Of a stretch of 49,517 nucleotides of DNA, positions 42,863-49,517 are shown one piece after another. The DNA is from Gammaproteobacteria bacterium (GTDB taxonomy: Bacteria > Pseudomonadota > Gammaproteobacteria > S012-40). The stretch covers positions 1-49,517 of the forward strand of contig JAOUHV010000015.1 in the NCBI GenBank assembly GCA_029884425.1, in the 5' to 3' direction. The notes under the pieces were generated by a model. That model was not told the origin of the DNA, did not search any database, and was given only the letters and a program-made list of their open reading frames with translations. Positions within the stretch are counted from its first letter, which is position 1. The number at the start of each line of letters is the position of its first letter. The position numbers were made by a program, and so were the translations under genes.

Positions 42863-43540
42863 ATGGCCATTACGGATTGGCCGGTCATGGAACGGCCGAG
42901 AGAAAAACTGTTACATAAGGGGGCGAGCGCCCTGTCGGATGCCGAGCTGCTGGCGATTTTTTTACGCACCGGAGTGAAGGGCAAGACGGCGCTGGATCTG
43001 GCGCGGGAGCTGTTACATGAGTTTGGCAGTCTGCGGGCGTTGTTGCGAGCCGAGCAGGCGCAGTTTTGTCGCGGTCTGGGGCTGGGCGAGGCCAAGTACG
43101 TACAGTTGCAGGCGGTGCTGGAGATGGGACGGCGCCATCTGGAAGCCGAAATGCTGCGCGAAGACGTGATGAGCAGTCCGGCGGTGACGCAGCGCTATCT
43201 CAAAAACCGCTTGCGCGACTACGAACACGAGGTGTTCGCGGTGCTGTTTCTGGATAATCGCCACCGGATGATTCGCTTTGAGGAGATGTTTCGTGGCACC
43301 ATCGACGGCGCCAGCGTGCATCCCCGCGAGGTGGTGAAGCGCGCACTGGCCTTGAATGCCGCGGCGGTCATCTTGGCGCACAACCACCCGTCGGGTGTAT
43401 GTGAACCGTCCCAGGCGGATCGCGCCATTACCCGGCGATTGGTTCAGGCGCTGGCGCTGGTGGACATCCGGGTGCTGGATCATGTGGTGGTCGGAGAAGG
43501 CGCGGGATATTCTTTTGCCGAGGCGGGTGAGTTACAATAA
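42863..43540 (+). CDS. radC: RadC/YicR family JAB1/MPN domain protein
   Basis: A 225-residue protein with helix-hairpin-helix-like N-terminal region ([14 protein letters not shown]) and a C-terminal MPN+/JAMM metal site: [16 protein letters not shown] (H-x-H-x(n)-D). The family is annotated RadC although its role in DNA repair is disputed. The divergent orientation from coaBC is conserved across gammaproteobacteria. Confidence 0.94.
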   Translation: MAITDWPVMERPREKLLHKGASALSDAELLAIFLRTGVKGKTALDLARELLHEFGSLRALLRAEQAQFCRGLGLGEAKYVQLQAVLEMGRRHLEAEMLREDVMSSPAVTQRYLKNRLRDYEHEVFAVLFLDNRHRMIRFEEMFRGTIDGASVHPREVVKRALALNAAAVILAHNHPSGVCEPSQADRAITRRLVQALALVDIRVLDHVVVGEGAGYSFAEAGELQ

Positions 43541-43576
43541 CTGCGCGTTTACAAAGAGATAATTTGAGGTTTCTAG

Positions 43577-44098
43577 GTGCCATTGGTAAAACAATTGATC
43601 TCCACGGTGCTGCTGGGAGTGCTGGCAATGCCGGTGTGGGCGGCTGAGTCAGACGAATTCTGGTTTGCGCGAGCCGGAATATTGGCGGAAAATAAGCCGC
43701 AGATGGAGCCGCTGAAGATAATATCGCTGACCTATGGGCATAATGTGTCACGGGATACGTCGTTCGAGCTGGACGCGTTTAGCGGTATAGGCAGTAGCGT
43801 CGCCTCCAAGGGCGATGGCACCATGAGCGTGTCCGGTGTGTCGGGGTTTATAACCAAACGAGTGGTGTTGTCCCAGGCCGCCTACCTCAAGGGCAAGCTT
43901 GGCGGGGCGATGCTGGATAAGCGCTTTTCGGCGAGCCTGAACGACTACAGTGGCACGAAGTTTAGCTTTATTCCCGGGGTGGGAGCGGGCACGGTGTACC
44001 ACGGCGGCCAGTTTCGGCGCCTGATCGTCGAGGCGGAGATAAGTCGGTTAGATGCCGACAGTTTCATAGCTACACTGGGCGTTCATCTGAAATTCTAG
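43577..44098 (+). CDS. Small outer-membrane beta-barrel protein, unknown function
   Basis: A 173-residue protein with a signal peptide (cleaved after about residue 22, VWA) and alternating hydrophobic strands throughout, ending in GVHLKF with a terminal Phe, the outer-membrane insertion signal. It looks like an eight-stranded beta-barrel of the OmpA/OmpW size class but no family is recognised. The GTG start at 43577 has GAGG 8 bases upstream; 36 bases separate it from radC. Confidence 0.75.
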   Translation: MPLVKQLISTVLLGVLAMPVWAAESDEFWFARAGILAENKPQMEPLKIISLTYGHNVSRDTSFELDAFSGIGSSVASKGDGTMSVSGVSGFITKRVVLSQAAYLKGKLGGAMLDKRFSASLNDYSGTKFSFIPGVGAGTVYHGGQFRRLIVEAEISRLDADSFIATLGVHLKF

Positions 44099-44119
44099 CT
44101 AGGGGAATTGCGGAAAGGC

Positions 44120-44155
44120 TGTACAAACCGGCATGGGTTTGGTATAAAGTGCGGC
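44120..44155 (+). promoter_or_regulatory. Probable promoter of rpmB–rpmG
   Basis: TGTACA (44120-44125) and TATAAA (44143-44148) are spaced by 17 bases, followed by a GC-rich discriminator GTGCGGCCC, the usual form of growth-rate/stringently controlled ribosomal promoters. Confidence 0.6.
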
Positions 44156-44202
44156 CCTTCGCAAAGAGTGAATTGCGCCAAGGTTTTTTGGAGAAGATTA
44201 CA

Positions 44203-44439
44203 ATGTCAAGAGTTTGTCAGGTTACAGGTAAACGCCCAATTACTGGGAACAACGTTTCGCACGCGAACAACAAGACCAAGCGTCGCTTTCTGCCGAATCT
44301 CCAGACTCACCGTTTTTGGGTTGAGAGTGAGAATCGTTGGGTGAAACTGCGTACTTCTACTAAGGGTATGCGCATCATCGACAAGAAGGGCATCGATCAG
44401 GTTCTGGTTGATATGCGTGCCCGTGGCGAGCAGATCTAA
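44203..44439 (+). CDS. rpmB: 50S ribosomal protein L28
   Basis: A 78-residue L28, identical in layout to the E. coli protein: [20 protein letters not shown] at the N-terminus, then [19 protein letters not shown] and a C-terminal basic/alpha segment. The start at 44203 is canonical; an upstream in-frame GTG is not used. It is 11 bases before rpmG, as always in this class. Confidence 0.97.
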   Translation: MSRVCQVTGKRPITGNNVSHANNKTKRRFLPNLQTHRFWVESENRWVKLRTSTKGMRIIDKKGIDQVLVDMRARGEQI

Positions 44440-44450
44440 GGAGTTGCACC

Positions 44451-44606
44451 ATGCGTGATAAAATTCGTTTGGTTTCTTCCGCTGGTACCGGTCATTTTTA
44501 CACAACGACCAAGAACAAGCGTACTATGCCTGAAAAAATGGAAATCAAAAAATACGACCCGGTTGTGCGTAAGCACGTGGTTTATAAAGAAGCTAAAATT
44601 AAATAA
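44451..44606 (+). CDS. rpmG: 50S ribosomal protein L33
   Basis: A 51-residue L33: [20 protein letters not shown] then [20 protein letters not shown] and [11 protein letters not shown]. It has no zinc cysteines, so it is the C-minus form. AAGGAG precedes the ATG by about 7 bases. It is coupled with rpmB. Confidence 0.97.
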   Translation: MRDKIRLVSSAGTGHFYTTTKNKRTMPEKMEIKKYDPVVRKHVVYKEAKIK

Positions 44607-44632
44607 GCTTCTTTTGCCGGTAACGTATTTGT

Positions 44633-44660
44633 AAAAAAACCCGCCTATGCGGGTTTTTTG
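44633..44660 (+). terminator. Terminator of rpmB–rpmG
   Basis: AAAAAACCCGC-CTAT-GCGGGTTTTTT, a short stem with strong A/T flanks, directly after rpmG. Confidence 0.9.
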
Positions 44661-44718
44661 CATTTTGGGCTTGTCATCAGCGTGTTGGCCGATGCTTGAA
44701 GGATGCTTCGCAGCATAA

Positions 44719-45300
44719 ATGGAAAAATATCTACAATCCTCGAAATATATCGATTGGAAGTCTCCTCATGTTTTTTCTCTGGCGCAGAAGCTGGTTCAGG
44801 GGAAAAGTGATGAACTGGAAATAGCCAGAACCTGTTTTGAGTGGGTTCGCGACAACATAAAGCACAGTTCGGATTATCAGCTAAATCCAGTTACCTGTAT
44901 TGCCTCCGACGTGTTGGAGCAGGGCACGGGATTTTGCTACGCGAAAAGTCACTTGTTGGCGGCATTGCTGAGAGCCAACAATATTCCTGCAGGGCTTTGT
45001 TATCAGCGACTGAGTCTTCATGAGAATGGTGCGCCGTATTGCCTGCATGGTTTGAATGCAATTTATCTGCGTCAATTTGGCTGGTATCGAGTGGATGCGC
45101 GAGGGAATAAGCCGGGCGTAGATGCGCAGTTTTCGCCTCCCCGCGAAAAGTTGGCATTTCCGGTGTTGGGCGAAAATGAGTCGGATTTTAAGGAAATATG
45201 GCATTCGCCACTTCCTGTTGTCGTCGATGTCCTGGAGCGATGCCAAACCTACAGTGAAGTCTTGGATAATTTGCCGGACATTGAGATTGTAAGACTATAG
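44719..45300 (+). CDS. Transglutaminase-like domain protein
   Basis: A 193-residue cytoplasmic protein with a transglutaminase-like (papain-fold) core. The catalytic triad is Cys in TGFCYAKSHLLAALLR, His in CLHGLNAIYL and Asp in WYRVDARGNKPGV. It is most like the short bacterial proteins annotated as transglutaminase-like, probably proteases or amidases rather than crosslinkers. It stands alone between rpmG and the YfaZ-type gene. Confidence 0.88.
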   Translation: MEKYLQSSKYIDWKSPHVFSLAQKLVQGKSDELEIARTCFEWVRDNIKHSSDYQLNPVTCIASDVLEQGTGFCYAKSHLLAALLRANNIPAGLCYQRLSLHENGAPYCLHGLNAIYLRQFGWYRVDARGNKPGVDAQFSPPREKLAFPVLGENESDFKEIWHSPLPVVVDVLERCQTYSEVLDNLPDIEIVRL

Positions 45301-45369
45301 AATTGTGCGCAGCGACGTGCTTGGGTTGGTGGGGGCGGAATGGGGTGTTTGATGCATGCGCTGCTCTGC

Positions 45370-45375
45370 TACAAT
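45370..45375 (+). promoter_or_regulatory. Candidate -10 box of the YfaZ-type gene
   Basis: TACAAT followed by a GC-rich discriminator GAGGCCCC lies 80 bases before the start codon. A TTGATG 15 bases upstream is a poorly spaced -35. Confidence 0.35.
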
Positions 45376-45454
45376 GAGGCCCCGACTAAAGCGGCAGTCG
45401 AATGATTGCAAGTCTTACGCGTATTGCAGATTCAGAAAATTGAGGAGAAAGAGC

Positions 45455-46030
45455 GTGTTCCGATTCATATTTGTGTTGCTGGCATCATTGGTGACGTGGA
45501 ATGCTCAGGCGCAAACGGCGTCGGCTAGTTTGAGTGAAACCAGCGCGCAGTTGAAGTATGGCTTGCTGGTGGGTGGCGCGAGCTACGGTCGCAGCGAAAT
45601 GGTGATGGGTCTGTTGTTTAATGAAAAAGATGACTACGTTGCCGAGCTGGGTTTGCATGTGGTAGATGAGGCTGGTAGTCGCGCTCGCGGTTTGAAAATT
45701 GGCGTAGGTGGTAAAGTATTTGCCACGACCATGCCCGCATCATCACGCGATGTCGATTTGTTGGCGCTGGGTTTGGGGATGCAGATGATGTATTCCTTGC
45801 CGGGTGCAGATCGCATCAGTGTGGGCGGAACCTTTTATTATGCACCACCGATTGTATCGTTTATGGATGCAGAGCGTTTTCGTGAAGGCGCGTTGCGTTT
45901 GCAGTTTGCGCTGTTCCCAGAGGCGGCAGTCTATGTTGAAGCACATCAATTTCACGTGACGTTGAGCGATGGTCGCGGCAGCTTCAGTATTGAAAAAGGC
46001 GCTCGTGTTGGTTTGCAGGTGGAATTTTAA
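45455..46030 (+). CDS. YfaZ-type outer membrane protein
   Basis: A 191-residue outer-membrane protein from a GTG at 45455 (GAGGAG upstream). Signal peptide cleaves near residue 19 (AQA). The mature part is a beta-barrel with VGGASYGRSEMVMGLLFNEKD, RGLKIGVGGKVFA and LGLGMQMMY segments, ending in VGLQVEF (aromatic C-terminus). It resembles the YfaZ family, whose function is unknown. A longer reading to 45356 contains no signal peptide at its start and is not preferred. Confidence 0.82.
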   Translation: MFRFIFVLLASLVTWNAQAQTASASLSETSAQLKYGLLVGGASYGRSEMVMGLLFNEKDDYVAELGLHVVDEAGSRARGLKIGVGGKVFATTMPASSRDVDLLALGLGMQMMYSLPGADRISVGGTFYYAPPIVSFMDAERFREGALRLQFALFPEAAVYVEAHQFHVTLSDGRGSFSIEKGARVGLQVEF

Positions 46031-46198
46031 GATTCATTAAGTTTGCTTTAAGCCTAGAACTTTAGTCTTAGCCCTGTATTCGCTGAGCACACAATACGAA
46101 AAATAAGAAAAATTTGTGCTGTTCGTGATTATCGACCTGCGCACCAAGACGCAGGAGTGAAAAAGTGGGGGGAGGGCATGTCACCTAGGCGTGTCATT

Positions 46199-46230
46199 AT
46201 GCCGGCAGTGGTTTTCTACTGTCGGCATTG
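46199..46230 (+). terminator. Hairpin downstream of the YfaZ-type gene
   Basis: ATGCCGGCAGT and ACTGTCGGCAT pair over 11 bases (one G·T) with an 8-base loop, followed by TTGTTGTTT. Probably a terminator; the 220-base gap otherwise shows no gene. Confidence 0.5.
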
Positions 46231-46253
46231 TTGTTTCTGGGGTGTCATGAGCG

Positions 46254-46898
46254 ATGGATAGCGCAAATTCTCGACCCGCTGTGGTGCTGGTGCACGGCAT
46301 CTGGATGAATTCCTGGTTTGTTTTTTTGCTTGGGCGACGTCTGCGTGCTCAAGGTTTTTGTGTCTACTACTTTTCCTATTGGCCGGTATTTCGCGGCCTT
46401 TCCCGTTGTGTCGCTGAATTTCAGCATTTCGTTCAAGCGTTACCTCATCATTCGCAACTGCATTTCGTCGGTCACAGTCTCGGTGGCAAATTAATTTGGT
46501 GTTGGATTGATCAGTATCATGTACGGCCATTGGGGCGGGTGGTGACTTTAGGTTCGCCACATCAGGATTGCGCAGTGGCGGCCCAGTTGGTTCGCCATCG
46601 CTGGGGGCGGTGGCTGCTGGGGCGGGCGCAAACGTTATTGTTCCAGTCGCAGCGACAAGTGCCACCGGGGTGGCAATGGGGAGGAATTGCTGGCAATCAT
46701 GCGCTTGGGTTGGGGCGGTTGCTGGGTTCGCGTTTGCCTGCGGGGGATAGCGCGGTGTTGGTGGAAGAAACAAGGATGAGCGGCATGGCGGATCATCAGG
46801 TGTTGGCGGTGTCGCATTCGGGATTACTGCTGTCGCCCTCGGTATTTGCGCAGGTTGAAAGCTTCTTGCGGACAGGGGCTTTTTATAGGGAGTCTTAA
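46254..46898 (+). CDS. Alpha/beta-hydrolase (lipase/esterase-like)
   Basis: A 214-residue serine hydrolase without signal peptide. The oxyanion-hole segment is VVLVHGIWMNSW (residues 10-21), the nucleophile elbow is GHSLGG (about 73-78), followed by VVTLGSPHQ. A late His in AVSHSGLLLSP would complete the triad. It resembles the PGAP1/triacylglycerol-lipase-like group. The substrate is unknown. Its ATG follows a weak ribosome-binding site. Confidence 0.85.
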   Translation: MDSANSRPAVVLVHGIWMNSWFVFLLGRRLRAQGFCVYYFSYWPVFRGLSRCVAEFQHFVQALPHHSQLHFVGHSLGGKLIWCWIDQYHVRPLGRVVTLGSPHQDCAVAAQLVRHRWGRWLLGRAQTLLFQSQRQVPPGWQWGGIAGNHALGLGRLLGSRLPAGDSAVLVEETRMSGMADHQVLAVSHSGLLLSPSVFAQVESFLRTGAFYRES

Positions 46899-47062
46899 AC
46901 TTGCGCTGAGGGGGTGGTAAACTGTTGTGTCGCACGGCAGTTTGCCGTTTTGTGCGGAAAAATGCCTAAAAAACAGGCGATGCCAAGCATTTTTCGGAAA
47001 AGCGCCGTATGTGCGTTGCTCGAATTGAGCAACCGGGTTTGTCTAGTTGGAGCGGGCTATTG

Positions 47063-47560
47063 ATGCGTATTCTCGGGATTGATCCCGGCTCGCGAATTAC
47101 CGGTTTTGGGGTGGTTGAGCTGAACCAGGGGCGGCTGCGGTATGTGGCCAGTGGTTGTATTCGCACCCAGGAAAAAGAGTTTCCGTTGCGCCTGAAAGTG
47201 ATTTTTGAAGAGTTGGGCTGCGTGATTCGTCAGTATCAGCCCGACGTGATGGCGATAGAGCAGGTGTTTGTGAAGAATAATGTGGCCTCGGCGTTGAAGT
47301 TGGGGCAGGCGCGCGGTGCGGCGATTTGTGCCGGAGTAACCTTGGGGTTGCCTGTGAGTGAGTATGCGCCAACGCGCGTTAAGCAGGCGGTGGTCGGGAC
47401 CGGGCGGGCGGCGAAGGATCAGGTGCAGCACATGGTTGCGGCGTTGTTGCAGTTGTCGGGTTTGCCGCAACAGGATGCGGCAGATGCGTTGGCGATCGCA
47501 GTTTGCCATGGCCACAGTGTGAAATATGCGTCGAGTACTGTGCGTGGAGTATTGGCATGA
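47063..47560 (+). CDS. ruvC: Holliday junction endonuclease RuvC
   Basis: A 165-residue resolvase that cuts Holliday junctions. The N-terminal [15 protein letters not shown] carries the first catalytic Asp; [20 protein letters not shown] holds the catalytic Glu; [15 protein letters not shown] holds the last Asp pair. The start at 47063 is canonical; an upstream in-frame start at 47009 is not supported. It overlaps ruvA by 4 bases (ATGA). Confidence 0.96.
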   Translation: MRILGIDPGSRITGFGVVELNQGRLRYVASGCIRTQEKEFPLRLKVIFEELGCVIRQYQPDVMAIEQVFVKNNVASALKLGQARGAAICAGVTLGLPVSEYAPTRVKQAVVGTGRAAKDQVQHMVAALLQLSGLPQQDAADALAIAVCHGHSVKYASSTVRGVLA

Positions 47561-48171
47561 TCGGTCGTTTGCAGGGCGTGTTGCTGGAAAAACAGCCGCC
47601 GCATTTGTTGGTGGACGTCGGCGGGGTCGGCTACGAAGTCGATGCGCCGATGAGTACGTTCTATGTCTTGCCCTCGCTGGGCGAAAAAGTGATGTTGTTT
47701 ACTCACATGGTGGTGCGCGATGATGCGCATTTGCTGTACGGCTTTGCGCGGCGTGAAGAACGCACCATGTTCCGTCATTTGATCAAAGCCAATGGCGTAG
47801 GTCCCAAATTGGCGCTGACCATTTTGTCAGGAATCTCCACCGAAGAGCTGGTGCAGGTGCTGCACGATAATGACGTCAACCGCTTGGTCAGTTTGCCAGG
47901 CATTGGCAAAAAAACCGCTGAACGGTTAATTGTTGAACTGCGCGATCGGCTCAAGGACATGGCGGTTGGTGACGGTGCGGGAACATTGTTGCCGACACTG
48001 GGAGCGGTGCCCGTTAGCAGTGAGGTAGGGGATGCCCAAAGCGCATTGATCGCCTTGGGTTACAAACCACAGGATGCCGCCCGCATGGTCAAGGCAGTGG
48101 CGGTTGATGGTATGGGAAGTGAAGAAATTATTCGTGCGGCGCTGCAAAGTGTCGCCAAGGCCAAAGCATGA
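47557..48171 (+). CDS. ruvA: Holliday junction branch-migration protein RuvA
   Basis: A 204-residue Ruv[21 protein letters not shown] starts the OB fold, [12 protein letters not shown] and [18 protein letters not shown] are the two helix-hairpin-helix motifs, and the C-terminal domain III (about residues 155-204) ends in LQSVAKAKA. It targets RuvB to the junction. It overlaps ruvC and ruvB by 4 bases each. Confidence 0.96.
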   Translation: MIGRLQGVLLEKQPPHLLVDVGGVGYEVDAPMSTFYVLPSLGEKVMLFTHMVVRDDAHLLYGFARREERTMFRHLIKANGVGPKLALTILSGISTEELVQVLHDNDVNRLVSLPGIGKKTAERLIVELRDRLKDMAVGDGAGTLLPTLGAVPVSSEVGDAQSALIALGYKPQDAARMVKAVAVDGMGSEEIIRAALQSVAKAKA

Positions 48172-49214
48172 TAGAGCAAGATCGTTTGGTGGCTGCCGTG
48201 GCTGCCGTGGCAGACGGCCGTGATGAAGCCCTGGATCGGGCCATCCGGCCAAAAAGTCTGGCTGACTATGTTGGTCAGCAGCCGGTGCGTGAGCAATTGG
48301 ATATTTTCATTGGTGCGGCGCGGGCCCGGCGCGATGCGCTGGATCACGTGCTGATTTATGGTCCGCCAGGCCTGGGGAAAACCACTCTGGCGAACATTAT
48401 TGCTGCCGAAATGGGTGTCAATATTCGCCAAACCTCGGGGCCTGTGCTGGAAAAAGCCGGCGATTTGGCGGCGATGCTGACCAATCTTGAGCCGCACGAC
48501 GTGCTTTTTATCGACGAAATCCATCGACTGAGCCCGGCAGTGGAGGAAGTACTTTATCCCGCGATGGAAGATTACCAGATCGACATTATGATCGGCGAAG
48601 GACCGGCGGCGCGTTCCATCAAGCTGGATTTGCCACCGTTTACCCTGATTGGCGCGACGACCCGAGCTGGCTTGCTGACCTCGCCGTTGCGCGATCGGTT
48701 TGGCATTGTGCAGCGCCTCGAGTTCTACAATAACCAGGATTTGCAGCGCATAGTGACGCGTTCTGCGCAAATTTTGGGCGTGGGGATGGATGCCACGGGG
48801 GCGGGTGAAATTGCGCGCCGTTCGCGGGGTACGCCGCGCATCGCCAACCGGCTGCTGCGTCGGGTGCGGGACTTTGCCCAGGTGCGTGCCGATGGACATA
48901 TTTCTGCCGAAGTGGCCGATGCGGCATTAAGTATGCTTGATGTTGACCCGCTCGGATTCGATCAAAACGATCGGCGGCTGCTGCGTGCCATGATTGACAA
49001 GTTTTCCGGTGGTCCGGTGGGCTTGGATAACCTGGCGGCGGCGATTGGTGAAGAACGCGACACTATTGAAGATGTATTGGAACCGTATCTGATCCAGCAG
49101 GGATTTTTAATGCGTACGCCACGTGGTCGGGTGGCAACGGCGCATGCCTACGCGCATTTTGGTTTGCCCGCCCCCGGGGATCGTGGTTCAGTGATCGAGT
49201 CGATGGATGATTAA
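48168..49214 (+). CDS. ruvB: Holliday junction ATP-dependent helicase RuvB
   Basis: A 348-residue AAA+ motor. [11 protein letters not shown] at about residue 26, Walker [10 protein letters not shown], Walker [10 protein letters not shown], sensor GATTRAG, arginine finger region PLRDRFGI and the C-terminal winged-helix segment [15 protein letters not shown] are all present. It drives branch migration with RuvA. 12 bases separate it from ybgC. Confidence 0.97.
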   Translation: MIEQDRLVAAVAAVADGRDEALDRAIRPKSLADYVGQQPVREQLDIFIGAARARRDALDHVLIYGPPGLGKTTLANIIAAEMGVNIRQTSGPVLEKAGDLAAMLTNLEPHDVLFIDEIHRLSPAVEEVLYPAMEDYQIDIMIGEGPAARSIKLDLPPFTLIGATTRAGLLTSPLRDRFGIVQRLEFYNNQDLQRIVTRSAQILGVGMDATGAGEIARRSRGTPRIANRLLRRVRDFAQVRADGHISAEVADAALSMLDVDPLGFDQNDRRLLRAMIDKFSGGPVGLDNLAAAIGEERDTIEDVLEPYLIQQGFLMRTPRGRVATAHAYAHFGLPAPGDRGSVIESMDD

Positions 49215-49226
49215 CGGGAATGTCGT

Positions 49227-49517
49227 GTGAGTGAGACAAAAGCATTTTACTGGCCCGTTCGTGTTTATTACGAAGATACTGATTGCGGCGGAGTGGTGTA
49301 TCATTCCAACTATTTGGCGTACATGGAGCGGGCGCGTACAGAGGCTTTGCGCCAGCGGGGTATTTGGCAGGCAAAGTGGGTGGCGCAACATTCCCTGTTG
49401 TTTGCAGTGCGTCATGCGTCGCTAGAATTTAAACGTACGGCAAAATACGATGATTTGCTGGCGGTTAAAACCGAATTGATCTCTTCCAATCGTTTAAGTT
49501 TACATTTCCGCCAAGAA
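49227..49517 (+). CDS. ybgC: Acyl-CoA thioesterase YbgC (tol–pal associated), 3'-truncated by window edge
   Basis: The first 97 residues of a hot-dog-fold thioesterase. VRVYYEDTDCGGVVYHSNYL with the catalytic Asp in DTDxGGVVYH, then RARTEALRQ, are diagnostic of YbgC. The GTG start at 49227 reads straight into this motif; the ribosome-binding site is weak. YbgC normally precedes tolQ-tolR-tolA-tolB-pal, directly after ruvB, so the Tol genes are expected beyond the edge. The gene continues to the window end without a stop. Confidence 0.93.
   Translation, partial: MSETKAFYWPVRVYYEDTDCGGVVYHSNYLAYMERARTEALRQRGIWQAKWVAQHSLLFAVRHASLEFKRTAKYDDLLAVKTELISSNRLSLHFRQE

Overview
The window looks like chromosomal DNA of a chemolithotrophic, sulfur-oxidizing gammaproteobacterium. 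The housekeeping gene order (gshB–tonB–yqgE–ruvX–pyrR–pyrB–pyrC; yggS–proC–yggT; slmA–argB–algC–dut–coaBC–radC–rpmB–rpmG; ruvC–ruvA–ruvB–ybgC) is typical of Gammaproteobacteria, with parts matching Pseudomonas and parts E. coli. The sulfur genes (soxXYZA, tusA, dsrE, the sHdr complex, lipoate-binding proteins) indicate thiosulfate/sulfane-sulfur oxidation. I cannot name a genus. No rRNA, tRNA, CRISPR array, insertion sequence or phage gene was seen.

Layout. (1) 1–8,024: 3' part of gshB, an apbE / NusG-II / Gx-transporter trio, a TonB-type protein, yqgE, ruvX, then pyrR–pyrB–pyrC' and an unrecognised protein, all tightly packed on the + strand. (2) 8,067–10,710: yggS, proC, yggT and a 65-residue protein with a PEP-CTERM-like tail. 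(3) 10,788–16,768: two tandem DUF4382-type lipoproteins and xthA on the - strand, then a lipoprotein gene interrupted by a frameshift, and pyrE on the + strand. (4) 16,808–20,785, - strand: soxX-soxY-soxZ-soxA, the M48 protease bepA and a small unknown gene. (5) 21,089–33,651, + strand: a long co-directional sulfur cluster tusA–dsrE–hdrC1–hdrB1–hdrA–hyp–hdrC2–hdrB2–lbpA–dsrE–lbpA–(radical SAM)–lipoate ligase–FAD enzyme–(radical SAM), closed by a strong terminator. (6) 33,907–38,068: a FadL-type porin, two unknown proteins, ppnP, a CheX-like protein and a TauE/SafE permease. (7) 38,144–44,606: slmA to rpmG. (8) 44,719–49,517: a transglutaminase-like protein, a YfaZ-type outer membrane protein, a lipase-like hydrolase, ruvCAB and the 5' part of ybgC.

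How the parts fit: periplasmic SoxXA/SoxYZ would conjugate thiosulfate to the SoxY carrier. Cytoplasmic TusA and DsrE would pass sulfane sulfur to the HdrC1B1A–hyp–C2B2 complex, which oxidizes it with the lipoyl arm of LbpA as partner. The last four genes of the cluster would build that lipoyl group (ligase plus two radical SAM sulfur-insertion enzymes plus a flavoprotein). The TauE/SafE permease might export sulfite or related anions. The most notable biology is this complete sHdr plus dedicated lipoate-assembly locus, with two lipoyl carriers and an extra DsrE. The whole sulfur block lies between pyrE and slmA, which are neighbours in E. coli-type genomes.
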